The position numbers and the translations under genes are program-made. 40,231 nucleotides of DNA from Actinomycetes bacterium (GTDB lineage Bacteria > Actinomycetota > Actinomycetes > Actinomycetales > Microbacteriaceae): the NCBI GenBank assembly GCA_023428065.1, contig JAEYZI010000049.1, positions 1 to 40,231 on the forward strand, given 5' to 3'. Shown piece after piece: positions 1 through 7,169 of this stretch. The first letter of the stretch is position 1, and each line of letters starts with the position of its first letter. A model generated the notes under the pieces. The model was not told the DNA's origin, did not search any database, and worked only from the letters and a program-made list of their open reading frames with translations.

Positions 1-391
<391 letters not shown>

Positions 392-450
392 GCGGGTCTC
401 CTTCACTCGTTTCTGCAGGCACGCACGTGAAGAGATCCGCACCCGTGCAA

Positions 451-577
451 CCGGCCATAGCCGGCGGAGTGCGCCACCGGTTCTCGCGAACCGGCTGCCA
501 ACTCGAACCCGATAACCTGAAGAGGCGGCCAGCGGGTGGGATTGCTCCACTTGCGTTTCCGGGGAGATGGCCCCGGA
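451..577 (-). promoter_or_regulatory. Structured 5' leader of infC (three hairpins)
   Basis: Between the probable infC promoter and its ATC start the leader can form three stem-loops: TCCGGGG/CCCCGGA (558-564 with 571-577, 6-nt loop), CCGGTTC/GAACCGG (477-483 with 488-494, 4-nt loop) and CCGGC/GCCGG (451-455 with 460-464, 4-nt loop). infC-rpmI-rplT operons are often controlled through leader RNA. Whether this leader binds L20, or acts at all, is inference. It does not match a leader family I can name. Confidence 0.4.
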
Positions 578-586
578 GCCCGCATA

Positions 587-592
587 AGGATA
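587..592 (-). promoter_or_regulatory. Candidate extended -10 box for infC
   Basis: On the minus strand TGCTATCCT gives an extended -10 (TATCCT at 592-587). It would start transcription near 580 and produce a leader of about 190 nt. No convincing -35 is seen. The box lies just upstream of the divergent DUF1844 start at 607. Confidence 0.4.
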
Positions 593-606
593 GCAGAGGA
601 ACCCCC

Positions 607-969
607 GTGACCCCAGAGCCCGTGTCCGCCGACGAACCGCACGACGTCGCGGAGGAGATCCGGGACATCGCCGATGTCCCCGCGGTCGAGGTGATCAACA
701 CGGTCGCCGTGCACCTCCTGAGCGCGGCCGCCGTCAAGGTGGGGCTCGCCGACGACCCCGAGACGCAGACGGATCTCGATGAGGCGCGCAAGCTCATCGA
801 CGCCCTCGCGGGGCTCGTCACGGCATCCGCCCCGAGCCTCGGCGACCACCACGCCCGCGCCCTGCGCGACGGCCTGCGCACGGTGCAGCTCGCCTTCCGC
901 GAGGCCTCGCCCTTCCCCGACGAGCACGGCAAGGGTCCCGGCGAGAAGTGGACCGGCCCGGTCGCCTGA
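607..969 (+). CDS. DUF1844 family protein
   Basis: A 120-residue protein with the DUF1844 core: a conserved stretch PAVEVINTVAVHLLSAAAVK around residues 25-44, followed by an acidic helix and a motif LDEARKLIDALAGLV near residues 58-72. The function is unknown; the family is small and cytosolic. The start is GTG at 607, with GAGGA about seven bases upstream. It is divergent from infC, and in relatives it often sits between the his genes and infC. The C-terminal tail (PFPDEHGKGPGEKWTGPVA) is hydrophilic. The gene converges with the SseB gene, whose stop is 35 bp away. Confidence 0.85.
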   Translation: MTPEPVSADEPHDVAEEIRDIADVPAVEVINTVAVHLLSAAAVKVGLADDPETQTDLDEARKLIDALAGLVTASAPSLGDHHARALRDGLRTVQLAFREASPFPDEHGKGPGEKWTGPVA

Positions 970-1004
970 CCGCCGCACGCCCCGCTCGAGGCGGCACGCC
1001 GTGA

Positions 1005-1757
1005 TCAGGCCACGCGCACGCTGATCGAGTCGACGCGCGTCGCGATGAGCTCGTCGGCCGCCCAGCGATCCCGCAGGCGGGCGAGCACGCCCTGCCCGGT
1101 CCCGGCGTCGGCGCCCTCGGCGAGCCGCAGCAGCACGAGCAGTTCGGGCCCGGCCGAGCGTGCCTCCGGATCCGCGGGCGCGAGGCCGACCGCCGAGACG
1201 GCGGGCTCGCCCTCGACCGAGCGGCTGAAGGCCTCCGCGACCTCCGGGTCCGCGAAGCACGGCACCCAGCCCTCCCCGGTCGCGAGCGCGCGGAACGCAG
1301 GAGAGCGCACGACGGTCTGCGTGTCCGACCCGGGATCGACGACGATGAGCGGCGTGCCCTCCGCGGCTGCGGCGAGCGCGATCCGGCTCGCCTGGATCGG
1401 GATGGGCCGCGCCTGCGCGTCCCACGTGCGCATGCTGTCGACCGAGGTGAACGCGGGCAGCACGGCGCGCCCGTCGGGACCCGCGACCGTCACGATCGAG
1501 AGCTCCTGCGTCTTGTCGACGGTCTGGCCGTACGGTCCGACGCCGTGGTCGCCCGCGACGGTCACGAGCGGCACGAGGAGACGCTCGCTGTGGAGAGCCT
1601 CCACGACACCCTCGATGCCGAGCTCACCCGCGCGCAGGCGACGGATCGCCTCCATGACCCGCGGCGGCGCGGATCCGTCGTCGGATGCGGCGGGGTTGTC
1701 GTGGAACCGGCGCCCCGCGAACGGGATGCCCGCGCTGTCGGCGTGCCGGTGATCCAT
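1005..1757 (-). CDS. SseB family protein
   Basis: A 250-residue protein with an SseB-type domain from about residue 45 (RLLVPLVTVAGDHG) to residue 170 (GWVPCFADPEVAEAFSRS), including the usual LPAFTSVDSMRTW and TPLIVVDPGSDTQ stretches. It ends in a C-terminal region (residues 185-250) with a RVDSISVRVA tail. SseB was first linked to serine-sensitivity enhancement in E. coli; its biochemical role is unclear. It begins 14 bases after the priA stop with no promoter seen, so it is probably the last gene of the his operon, as in many Microbacteriaceae. The ATG at 1757 was chosen because the open frame upstream runs into priA. Confidence 0.88.
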   Translation of the reverse strand: MDHRHADSAGIPFAGRRFHDNPAASDDGSAPPRVMEAIRRLRAGELGIEGVVEALHSERLLVPLVTVAGDHGVGPYGQTVDKTQELSIVTVAGPDGRAVLPAFTSVDSMRTWDAQARPIPIQASRIALAAAAEGTPLIVVDPGSDTQTVVRSPAFRALATGEGWVPCFADPEVAEAFSRSVEGEPAVSAVGLAPADPEARSAGPELLVLLRLAEGADAGTGQGVLARLRDRWAADELIATRVDSISVRVA

Positions 1758-1771
1758 CCGGTGCGGGGCCC

Positions 1772-2521
1772 TCAGTCGCTCGCGACGTCGATGGCCTCGG
1801 CGAGCGTGAACGCGCCCGTGTAGAGCGCCTTGCCGACGATCGCCCCCTCCAGGCCCTGGGGCACGAGCGTGCGGAGCGCCGCGATGTCGTCGAGGGAGGC
1901 GACCCCGCCGGATGCGATGACGGGCTTGGGGGTGCGCTCCATGACCTCCGAGAGCAGCTCCAGGTTCGGCCCGCGGAGCGTGCCGTCCTTCGTGACGTCG
2001 GTCACGACGTAGCGCGCGCAGCCCGCGTCCTCGAGGCGGGCGAGGACCGTCCAGAGGTCGCCGCCGTCCTTCGTCCAGCCACGCGCCGCGAGGGTCGTTC
2101 CGCGCACGTCGAGCCCGACGGCGATCGCCTCGCCGTACTCCGCGATGACGTGGGCGGCCCACTCGGGGTTCTCGAGCGCCGCCGTGCCGAGGTTGATGCG
2201 CTTGGCCCCCGTCGCGAGAGCCGCCTCGAGGCTCTCGTCGTCGCGGATCCCGCCCGAGAGCTCGATGTTGACGCGACGCGGAGTGTTCTTGATGACCTTC
2301 TTGATGACGCCGTGGTTGTTGCCACGCCCGAAGGCGGCGTCGAGGTCGACGAGGTGGATCCACTCGGCGCCCTGGTCGGCCCACTCCTGCGCCGCATCGA
2401 TGGGGTCGCCGAAGCTCGTCTCGGTGCCGGCCTCGCCCTGGGTCAGTCGCACCGCCTTGCCGTCGGCGACGTCGACCGCCGGGAGGAGGGTCAGGGCGGG
2501 CGAGGTGTTGAACTCGGTCAT
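1772..2521 (-). CDS. priA: Phosphoribosyl isomerase A, bifunctional HisA/TrpF type (PriA)
   Basis: A (beta/alpha)8-barrel enzyme that isomerises ProFAR in histidine synthesis and, in actinobacteria, also phosphoribosylanthranilate in tryptophan synthesis. The protein has 249 residues. The catalytic acid/base aspartates are D17 (LLPAVDV) and D175 (VVTDVTKDG). The loop RGWTKDGGDLW at 147-157 is the signature that separates PriA from mono-functional HisA. The ATG at 2521 has GGAAAG about nine bases upstream; an earlier in-frame start at 2554 would add residues foreign to the family. There is a 73-bp gap from hisH, in which TAGTAT (2571-2566) is a weak possible promoter. Dual function would be supported if the genome has no separate trpF. 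Confidence 0.95.
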   Translation of the reverse strand: MTEFNTSPALTLLPAVDVADGKAVRLTQGEAGTETSFGDPIDAAQEWADQGAEWIHLVDLDAAFGRGNNHGVIKKVIKNTPRRVNIELSGGIRDDESLEAALATGAKRINLGTAALENPEWAAHVIAEYGEAIAVGLDVRGTTLAARGWTKDGGDLWTVLARLEDAGCARYVVTDVTKDGTLRGPNLELLSEVMERTPKPVIASGGVASLDDIAALRTLVPQGLEGAIVGKALYTGAFTLAEAIDVASD

Positions 2522-2594
2522 CTCAGGGGCTTTCCGCGGGACGGGCGCCCGCACACAAGGTTCAGATACTAATGCAGCAAGGGGAGCGCCCCGG

Positions 2595-3227
2595 TCAGAG
2601 CGTGGCGAGCCAGTTGCCGAGCAGGCGGATGCCGGCCTCCCCCGATTTCTCGGGGTGGAACTGGGTGGCCGAGAGCGGTCCGTTCTCCGCCGCGGCGACG
2701 AAGAGCTCGCCGTGCTGGGCCCACGTGACGCGCGGAGCGCGGAAGGCTCCGACGCCCTCGAGCGACCACGTGCGCGCGGCGTACGAGTGCACGAAGTAGA
2801 AGCGCTCGTCGCGCAGTCCGGCGAAGAGAGCGGAGTCCTCCGGGGCGCTCACCGCGTTCCACCCCATGTGGGGCAGAACGGGCGCGTGGAGCTCCTCGAC
2901 GGTCCCGGGCCACTCGCCGAGACCCTCGGTCTCCACGCCGCGCTCGACCCCGCGCTCGAAGAGCACCTGCATGCCGACGCAGATGCCGAGCACCTTGCGT
3001 CCGCCCGCGAGGCGACGCTCGATGAGCTCGTCGCCGCGCACGGCACGCAGGGCCTGCATGACGGCGGCGAACGCACCAACGCCCGGCACGAGGAGGCCGT
3101 CCGCGGCCATCACGGCATCGCGGTCGGCCGACAGCGTGACACGCGCGCCGGCCGCCTCGAGGGCCTTCGCGGCCGAGTGGACGTTGCCGGAGCCGTAGTC
3201 GAGGACGACGACGGAGGGGCCGGTCAT
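2595..3227 (-). CDS. hisH: Imidazole glycerol phosphate synthase, glutamine amidotransferase subunit
   Basis: HisH hydrolyses glutamine and channels ammonia to HisF, giving IGP and AICAR. The protein has 210 residues and is a class I amidotransferase with nucleophile C83 (GICVGMQ; V replaces the more common L) and the H191/E193 pair in FHPEKSG. The oxyanion region PGVGAF is at 48-53. The ATG at 3227 follows the hisB stop by one base, which implies translational coupling; an upstream in-frame codon at 3239 lies inside hisB and is less likely. No hisF is seen in the window, so the partner subunit must lie elsewhere. Confidence 0.96.
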   Translation of the reverse strand: MTGPSVVVLDYGSGNVHSAAKALEAAGARVTLSADRDAVMAADGLLVPGVGAFAAVMQALRAVRGDELIERRLAGGRKVLGICVGMQVLFERGVERGVETEGLGEWPGTVEELHAPVLPHMGWNAVSAPEDSALFAGLRDERFYFVHSYAARTWSLEGVGAFRAPRVTWAQHGELFVAAAENGPLSATQFHPEKSGEAGIRLLGNWLATL

Positions 3228-3228
3228 G

Positions 3229-3834
3229 TCAGAGCGCACCCTTCGTCGACGGCACGCCGCTCACGCGCTCGTCGCGCGCGACCGCCTGCCGGAACGCGCG
3301 CGCGAAGGCCTTGAGCTCCGCCTCCGCGATGTGGTGGGGGTCGCGTCCCGCGAGCACGGTGAGGTGCACCGTGAGACCCGCGTTGAAGGCGATGGCCTCG
3401 AAGAGGTGCCGCACCATCGATCCCGTGAAGTGCCCGCCGATGAGGTGGAACTCGAAGCCCGCGGGCTCGCCCGAGTGGACGAGGTACGGGCGGCCGGACA
3501 CGTCGACGACCGCCTGGGCGAGTGCGTCATCGAGCGGCACGAGCGCGTCGCCGAAGCGGCCGATCCCGCGCTTGTCGCCGAGCGCCTGCTTGATGGCGGT
3601 GCCGAGCACGATGCCGGTGTCCTCGACGGTGTGGTGCACGTCGATCTCGGTGTCGCCCTCGGCGCGCACCGTGAGGTCGACGAGCGAGTGCTTCGCGAAG
3701 GCCGTGAGCAGGTGGTCGAAGAAGGGCACGGTCGTCTGGATGTCGGACGTGCCGGTGCCGTCGAGGTCGAGGCTCAGCTCGATGCTCGACTCGCTCGTCT
3801 GTCGGCTCAGACGCGCGGTGCGGTGCGTGCTCAT
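3229..3834 (-). CDS. hisB: Imidazoleglycerol-phosphate dehydratase
   Basis: This is the manganese-dependent dehydratase of step 6 of histidine synthesis, the stand-alone form without the phosphatase domain. The protein has 201 residues. The two metal-binding repeats are visible: FFDHLL (39-44) with VHHTVEDTG (66-74), and RHLFEA with DPHHIAEAELKAFARA near 165-180. The ATG at 3834 has no Shine-Dalgarno sequence; instead a TAGGCT box ends six bases upstream, so the gene may have its own leaderless transcript besides read-through from hisC. hisC ends ten bases upstream. Confidence 0.96.
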   Translation of the reverse strand: MSTHRTARLSRQTSESSIELSLDLDGTGTSDIQTTVPFFDHLLTAFAKHSLVDLTVRAEGDTEIDVHHTVEDTGIVLGTAIKQALGDKRGIGRFGDALVPLDDALAQAVVDVSGRPYLVHSGEPAGFEFHLIGGHFTGSMVRHLFEAIAFNAGLTVHLTVLAGRDPHHIAEAELKAFARAFRQAVARDERVSGVPSTKGAL

Positions 3835-3840
3835 GGTCTC

Positions 3841-3846
3841 AGCCTA
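3841..3846 (-). promoter_or_regulatory. -10 box (TAGGCT) for leaderless hisB, fused to the hisC stop
   Basis: TAGGCT at 3846-3841 is exactly six bases before the hisB ATG, the geometry of actinobacterial leaderless promoters (TANNNT, start at the A of ATG). The first three bases are the TAG stop codon of hisC (3846-3844). No -35 is obvious. Confidence 0.55.
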
Positions 3847-4932
3847 CCGAGCGCCGCCGGGGCCGAGCGCGGCGAGGCTCTCGAGGAAGAAGCTCGTCTC
3901 CTCGGCCGTACCCGCTGTCACGCGCAGCGTGCCCGGGATGCCGACGTCGCGGATGAGGATGTCGCGCTCGAGCAGCGCGCGGAACGTCGCCTGCGGGTCG
4001 TCGACGCCTGCGAAGAGCACGAAGTTGGCCTGGCTCGGCCACGGTCGGTACCCGAGCGCGGGGAGCTCCGCGACGATCCGGTCGCGCTGCGCGGCGATGT
4101 CGTCGACCATCGCGAGCATCTCGGGTGCGTGCGCGAGGGCGGCGACCGCTGCCGCCTGCGTGAGCGCCGACAGGTGGTACGGCAGGCGCACGAGGCGCAA
4201 CGCGTCCGCGATCGCCGGGTCGGCAGCGAGGTAGCCCACCCGCACGCCCGCGAAGGCGAAGGCCTTGCTCATGGTGCGCGACACGACGAGCCGTTCGCGG
4301 CCGGGCAGGAGCGTGAGCGCGGACGGGTGGTCGGCGGGCATGAACTCCGCGTAGGCCTCGTCCACGAAGACGATGCCATCGGTCGCGTCGTAGGCCGCCT
4401 CGATCGTCTCGAGCGACAGCCCCGTTCCGGTCGGGTTGTTGGGGGCGCACAGGAAGACGAGGTCGGGTCGGTGCTGCTCGATCGCCCGCACGGCCGTCTC
4501 GGGGCGGATTTCGTAATCCGCGTCGCGCTCGGCGGTGACCCAGCGGCTGCCGACGCCCGCCGTGATGATCGGGTGCATCGAGTAGGTGGGCGGGAACCCG
4601 AGAACGCTGTGGCCGGGTCCGCCGAACGCCTGCAGGAGCTGCTGGATGACCTCGTTGGAGCCGTTCGCGGCCCAGATCTGCTCGGCCGTCAGACCGTGGC
4701 CGAGATACGCCGCGAGCGACTCCCGCAGGGAGGTGAACTCGCGGTCGGGGTAGCGGTTGGCGGTGAGCACGGCGTGCGCGAGCGACTCGACGATCTCGCG
4801 CGCGACCGGTTCGGGGATGGGGTGCGTGTTCTCGTTGACGTTGAGCGCGTAGCGCACGTGCTTCTGGGGCGCCCCGTAGGGGACCATGCCTCTCAGGTCG
4901 TCGCGGATCGGGAGGTCGGAGAGGGAGGCCAC
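3844..4932 (-). CDS. hisC: Histidinol-phosphate aminotransferase
   Basis: A PLP-dependent class I/II aminotransferase that converts imidazole acetol phosphate and glutamate to histidinol phosphate. It has 362 residues, a normal length. Visible elements: the substrate motif LNVNENTHP (30-38), AANGSNEVI (88-96), CAPNNPTGT (162-170), D191 and Y194 in VDEAYAEF, and the Schiff-base lysine K223 in SRTMSKAFAFAGVRVGY, plus a C-terminal carboxylate-binding arginine in TLRVTAG. The GTG at 4932 is six bases after a TAGAAT box, so the mRNA is probably leaderless. It is the first gene of the hisC-hisB-hisH-priA-sseB run; hisD is not in the window. Confidence 0.96.
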   Translation of the reverse strand: MASLSDLPIRDDLRGMVPYGAPQKHVRYALNVNENTHPIPEPVAREIVESLAHAVLTANRYPDREFTSLRESLAAYLGHGLTAEQIWAANGSNEVIQQLLQAFGGPGHSVLGFPPTYSMHPIITAGVGSRWVTAERDADYEIRPETAVRAIEQHRPDLVFLCAPNNPTGTGLSLETIEAAYDATDGIVFVDEAYAEFMPADHPSALTLLPGRERLVVSRTMSKAFAFAGVRVGYLAADPAIADALRLVRLPYHLSALTQAAAVAALAHAPEMLAMVDDIAAQRDRIVAELPALGYRPWPSQANFVLFAGVDDPQATFRALLERDILIRDVGIPGTLRVTAGTAEETSFFLESLAALGPGGAR

Positions 4933-4938
4933 CCGGCG

Positions 4939-4944
4939 ATTCTA
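4939..4944 (-). promoter_or_regulatory. -10 box (TAGAAT) for leaderless hisC
   Basis: TAGAAT at 4944-4939 lies six bases before the GTG start of hisC. There is no Shine-Dalgarno sequence between box and start, which predicts a leaderless transcript for the his operon. Confidence 0.55.
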
Positions 4945-4976
4945 ATGAGCGGCCGTGCCGTCGCTCCGCGGGGCCC

Positions 4977-5357
4977 TCACCCGGCGTACGCGGCGGGGAT
5001 CGCGAGCCGCTGCCCCGGCTGGACCTCGGTCGTCGGCAGCTGGTTGAGCTCGACGAGCTGCGCCACGACGTCGCGGGGGTCGGCCTCGGGCGCGATCCAC
5101 GCGGCGAGCTCCCACAGCGACTCCCCGGGGGCCACCGACACATAGGAGAAACCCGTCGTCGGCGCGGTCGAGCCCGCCTGGGCGGGGCTTTCCGCGAGGG
5201 CGGACAGGGCGAGCGCGACGGCGACGGGCGTCGCCAGGAGGGCGCCCAGCACGACGCGACCCCGGCGCGTGATCCGGAGCCGCGGTGCGCGCGGCGCGCG
5301 GGAGAGGGCGACGCCGGTGGTGGTGAGGGCGGTGGTGGTGAGGGCGACGGTGCTCAT
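4977..5357 (-). CDS. LysM-domain envelope protein, probable SOS-induced division inhibitor (YneA/ChiZ-like by context)
   Basis: A 126-residue protein with a basic N-terminal part, one membrane-spanning or signal segment (about residues 45-65, VVLGALLATPVAVALALSAL), a short linker, and a C-terminal LysM domain (about 78-122, with VAPGESLWELAAW and VQPGQRLAIPAAYAG). LysM domains bind peptidoglycan, so the protein should sit outside the membrane. It is divergent from lexA and has an SOS box over its promoter, as do yneA in Bacillus, Rv2719c (chiZ) in Mycobacterium and divS in Corynebacterium, all LexA-controlled division suppressors. The role is inferred from position. The ATG at 5357 has an excellent AGGAGG six bases upstream. 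Confidence 0.82.
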   Translation of the reverse strand: MSTVALTTTALTTTGVALSRAPRAPRLRITRRGRVVLGALLATPVAVALALSALAESPAQAGSTAPTTGFSYVSVAPGESLWELAAWIAPEADPRDVVAQLVELNQLPTTEVQPGQRLAIPAAYAG

Positions 5358-5399
5358 CTGATCCTCCTGGGTGTCGACGGCCGTCGGCCGCCTCTGGAC

Positions 5400-5442
5400 A
5401 GCTTCCGCATCCGGCCTCGGCCGGGAGGCCGGATGCGAAGCT
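5400..5442 (-). promoter_or_regulatory. Long hairpin at the 5' end of the LysM-gene transcript
   Basis: Arms at 5400-5418 (AGCTTC, one extra C, then GCATCCGGCCTC) and 5425-5442 (GAGGCCGGATGC then GAAGCT) pair over 18 bp with a single bulge and a 6-nt loop (GGCCGG). With a transcription start near 5444, the mRNA would begin almost directly with this hairpin. The ribosome-binding site lies over 30 nt further on. No T-run follows, so it is not a classical terminator. Confidence 0.6.
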
Positions 5443-5450
5443 GTGTTCCG

Positions 5451-5479
5451 AATGTATCTTCGATCGAACAAACGTTCAA
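5451..5479 (-). promoter_or_regulatory. Promoter of the LysM gene (TTGAAC - 17 bp - TACATT)
   Basis: The -35 is TTGAAC at 5479-5474 and the -10 is TACATT at 5456-5451, with exactly 17 bp between them. The -35 lies inside the SOS box at 5464-5479, so LexA binding would block polymerase. Confidence 0.7.
5464..5479. promoter_or_regulatory. LexA/SOS box 1 (LysM-gene side)
   Basis: TCGAACAAACGTTCAA matches the actinobacterial LexA consensus TCGAAC-N4-GTTCGA at 11 of 12 specified positions. It overlaps the -35 of the LysM-gene promoter. Confidence 0.8.
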
Positions 5480-5538
5480 GTCCTGCCGCGGAATTCCCCT
5501 CCTCCCCGCATTCGCGGGCGAAGGGATGAGCGACACAC

Positions 5539-5554
5539 TCGAACGGATGTTTGC
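5539..5554. promoter_or_regulatory. LexA/SOS box 2 (lexA side)
   Basis: TCGAACGGATGTTTGC keeps the full left half-site and GTTTG in place of GTTCG. It overlaps the -35 of the probable lexA promoter, consistent with autorepression by a somewhat weaker site. Confidence 0.75.
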
Positions 5555-5579
5555 CCGCACCCCCCGAAGCGGATACAGT
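5551..5579 (+). promoter_or_regulatory. Candidate lexA promoter (TTGCCC - 17 bp - TACAGT)
   Basis: The -35 is TTGCCC at 5551-5556 and the -10 is TACAGT at 5574-5579, with a 17-bp spacer. The -35 overlaps SOS box 2. The leader to the lexA ATG is about 75 nt and carries GGAGG at 5651-5655. Confidence 0.6.
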
Positions 5580-5659
5580 TTCGATCGACGGGATGCATCC
5601 GATCACGAACCACCGACATCGCATCCCGTGCCGGTCACATCCGAGCCGTTGGAGGCCCC

Positions 5660-6334
5660 ATGAGCGACATCGAGCAGCCCGAGGAGCGCCCCGCCACGCG
5701 GCGGCGCAAGAGCCTGAGCGACAAGCAGCTCGCGATCCTCGAGGTCATCCAGCGCTCCGTCTCGAGTCGGGGCTACCCGCCGAGCATGCGCGAGATCGGC
5801 GACGCCGTCGGGCTCGCCTCGCTCTCGAGCGTCACGCATCAGCTCAATCAGCTCGAGCTCGCCGGCTACCTCCGGCGCGACCCCAACCGCCCGCGCGCGC
5901 TCGAGGTGCTCATCGACATCCCCGTCGCGGACGACGCGGGCTCGGCCGCCCCGGTCGGCGACGCCGCGATGGTCCCGCTCGTCGGCCGCATCGCCGCGGG
6001 CGTGCCGATCACCGCCGAGCAGCAGGTCGAGGAGATCTTCCCGCTCCCCCGCCAGCTCGTCGGCAAGGGCGAGCTCTTCATGCTCAAGGTGTCGGGCGAC
6101 TCCATGATCGACGCCGCCATCTGCGACGGCGACTGGGTCGTCGTGCGCTCACAGCACACCGCGGAGAACGGCGAGATCGTCGCCGCGATGCTCGACGGCG
6201 AGGCGACCGTCAAGGTCTTCCGGCAGCGCGACGGCCACACGTGGCTGCTGCCGCGCAACACGGCCTTCGAGCCGATCCTCGGCGATCAGGCGGAGGTGCT
6301 CGGCAAGGTCGTGGCGGTGCTGCGCTCGGTGTGA
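5660..6334 (+). CDS. lexA: LexA repressor, SOS regulator
   Basis: A 224-residue repressor. The N-terminal winged helix (residues 18-80) carries LSDKQLAILEVIQ and the recognition region REIGDAVGLASLSSVTHQL. The C-terminal S24 latent protease has the self-cleavage bond A113-G114 in VGRIAAGVP, catalytic S148 (SGDSM) and K185 (ATVKVF). RecA filaments trigger cleavage and de-repress SOS genes, here lexA itself, the LysM gene and recA. The ATG at 5660 has GGAGG at a good distance. The 3' end overlaps the convergent hydrolase gene by 49 bp. Confidence 0.98.
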   Translation: MSDIEQPEERPATRRRKSLSDKQLAILEVIQRSVSSRGYPPSMREIGDAVGLASLSSVTHQLNQLELAGYLRRDPNRPRALEVLIDIPVADDAGSAAPVGDAAMVPLVGRIAAGVPITAEQQVEEIFPLPRQLVGKGELFMLKVSGDSMIDAAICDGDWVVVRSQHTAENGEIVAAMLDGEATVKVFRQRDGHTWLLPRNTAFEPILGDQAEVLGKVVAVLRSV

Positions 6335-7056
6335 GTCACGTGGCGCGCGAGCCACTCCTCGACGACGCGCATGAAGCGCGCGTGGTCGTCCCGGAACACC
6401 GTGTGTCCCGCGCCCGCGATCGTCACGACCGTCATGCCGAGGCGGCGCAGCCGCGCGGCCGCGGCATCCGTGATGAGAAGGCTCTTCTCCGCGAGGACGA
6501 CGAGACTCGGCGCCACGAGCCGCATCGGCGGCACGATCGGACGGCTGTCGGCGAAGCCCAGGATGGTGCGCTTGTCCCAGTCGCGCAGCGTCGCGAGCTC
6601 GATGTCGATGTCCTGGGCGCTCCAACGCGGGTTCCACCGCACGATCGCCGAGCGACGGGGCCGCGGCGCGAGGGCGAACCCGATCTTGAACAGGAGCCCC
6701 CGGATGCCGCGCGGGAACGCAAACGCGGGGTCGACATAGATGGCGGCGCGCGGGGCGAGCCGATCGGCCGCGAGGGAGGCCACGAGGCCGCCCAGCGAGT
6801 GGCCCATGACGAGGTCCGGCGGTCCGTCGAGCAGCGGGGTCACGGTCTCGACGACATCGTCGGCCCAGCCGCGCGGCGTGTAACGGCGCTTACGGGGAGA
6901 CGCGCCGTGACCGGCCAGGTCGACGGCGATGACACGGAAGCCCTTCTCCTCGAGCTCCGCACTGACTCGATGCCACGCGCGGTGGTCCGACATGATGCCG
7001 TGCACGAGGATCGCGGTGCGCGGTCCTTCGCCCGAGACGTGGACTGCCAACTTCAT
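6286..7056 (-). CDS. Alpha/beta-fold hydrolase
   Basis: A 256-residue alpha/beta hydrolase: oxyanion motif VHG (18-20), nucleophile elbow GHSLGG with S87, and the probable catalytic histidine in AGAGHTVFRDDH near the C-terminus. The substrate cannot be told from sequence; esters or lactones are typical for the fold. The ATG at 7056 lies six bases after TACCGT, a leaderless-type arrangement. The stop codon falls inside lexA (49-bp convergent overlap), so the last residues (HTERSTATTLPSTSA) are antisense to lexA codons and may be a recent extension. A longer start at 7110 would add an N-terminus foreign to the family. Confidence 0.88.
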   Translation of the reverse strand: MKLAVHVSGEGPRTAILVHGIMSDHRAWHRVSAELEEKGFRVIAVDLAGHGASPRKRRYTPRGWADDVVETVTPLLDGPPDLVMGHSLGGLVASLAADRLAPRAAIYVDPAFAFPRGIRGLLFKIGFALAPRPRRSAIVRWNPRWSAQDIDIELATLRDWDKRTILGFADSRPIVPPMRLVAPSLVVLAEKSLLITDAAAARLRRLGMTVVTIAGAGHTVFRDDHARFMRVVEEWLARHVTHTERSTATTLPSTSA

Positions 7057-7062
7057 ATCTCG

Positions 7063-7068
7063 ACGGTA
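7063..7068 (-). promoter_or_regulatory. -10 box (TACCGT) for the leaderless hydrolase gene
   Basis: TACCGT at 7068-7063 ends six bases before the ATG at 7056. No Shine-Dalgarno sequence is present. Confidence 0.45.
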
Positions 7069-7151
7069 GAACGCCGACCTGGGCGAGCTCCCCGCCGCGT
7101 CTGAAGACACGATGGGAAGATGCTGCGGGCGCGATGTCAGTGCGGGTTCCC

Positions 7152-7169
7152 CGCTCCGCCGGCGGAGCG
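7152..7169 (-). terminator. Hairpin directly after hflX
   Basis: CGCTCCGCC (7152-7160) and GGCGGAGCG (7161-7169) form a perfect 18-bp palindrome beginning at the base next to the hflX stop codon. There is no T-run and no true loop, so it could be a weak terminator or an RNA 3'-end stabiliser. Confidence 0.4.

Noticed and set aside
404..406. GTG as the start of infC
   Set aside because: It overlaps the Shine-Dalgarno sequence that serves the ATC five codons later and adds non-family residues. It is kept only as an alternative.
3226..5145. A long plus-strand open frame opposite hisB and hisC
   Set aside because: It is the shadow of clear his genes; composition is arginine/glutamate-rich with no recognisable domain.
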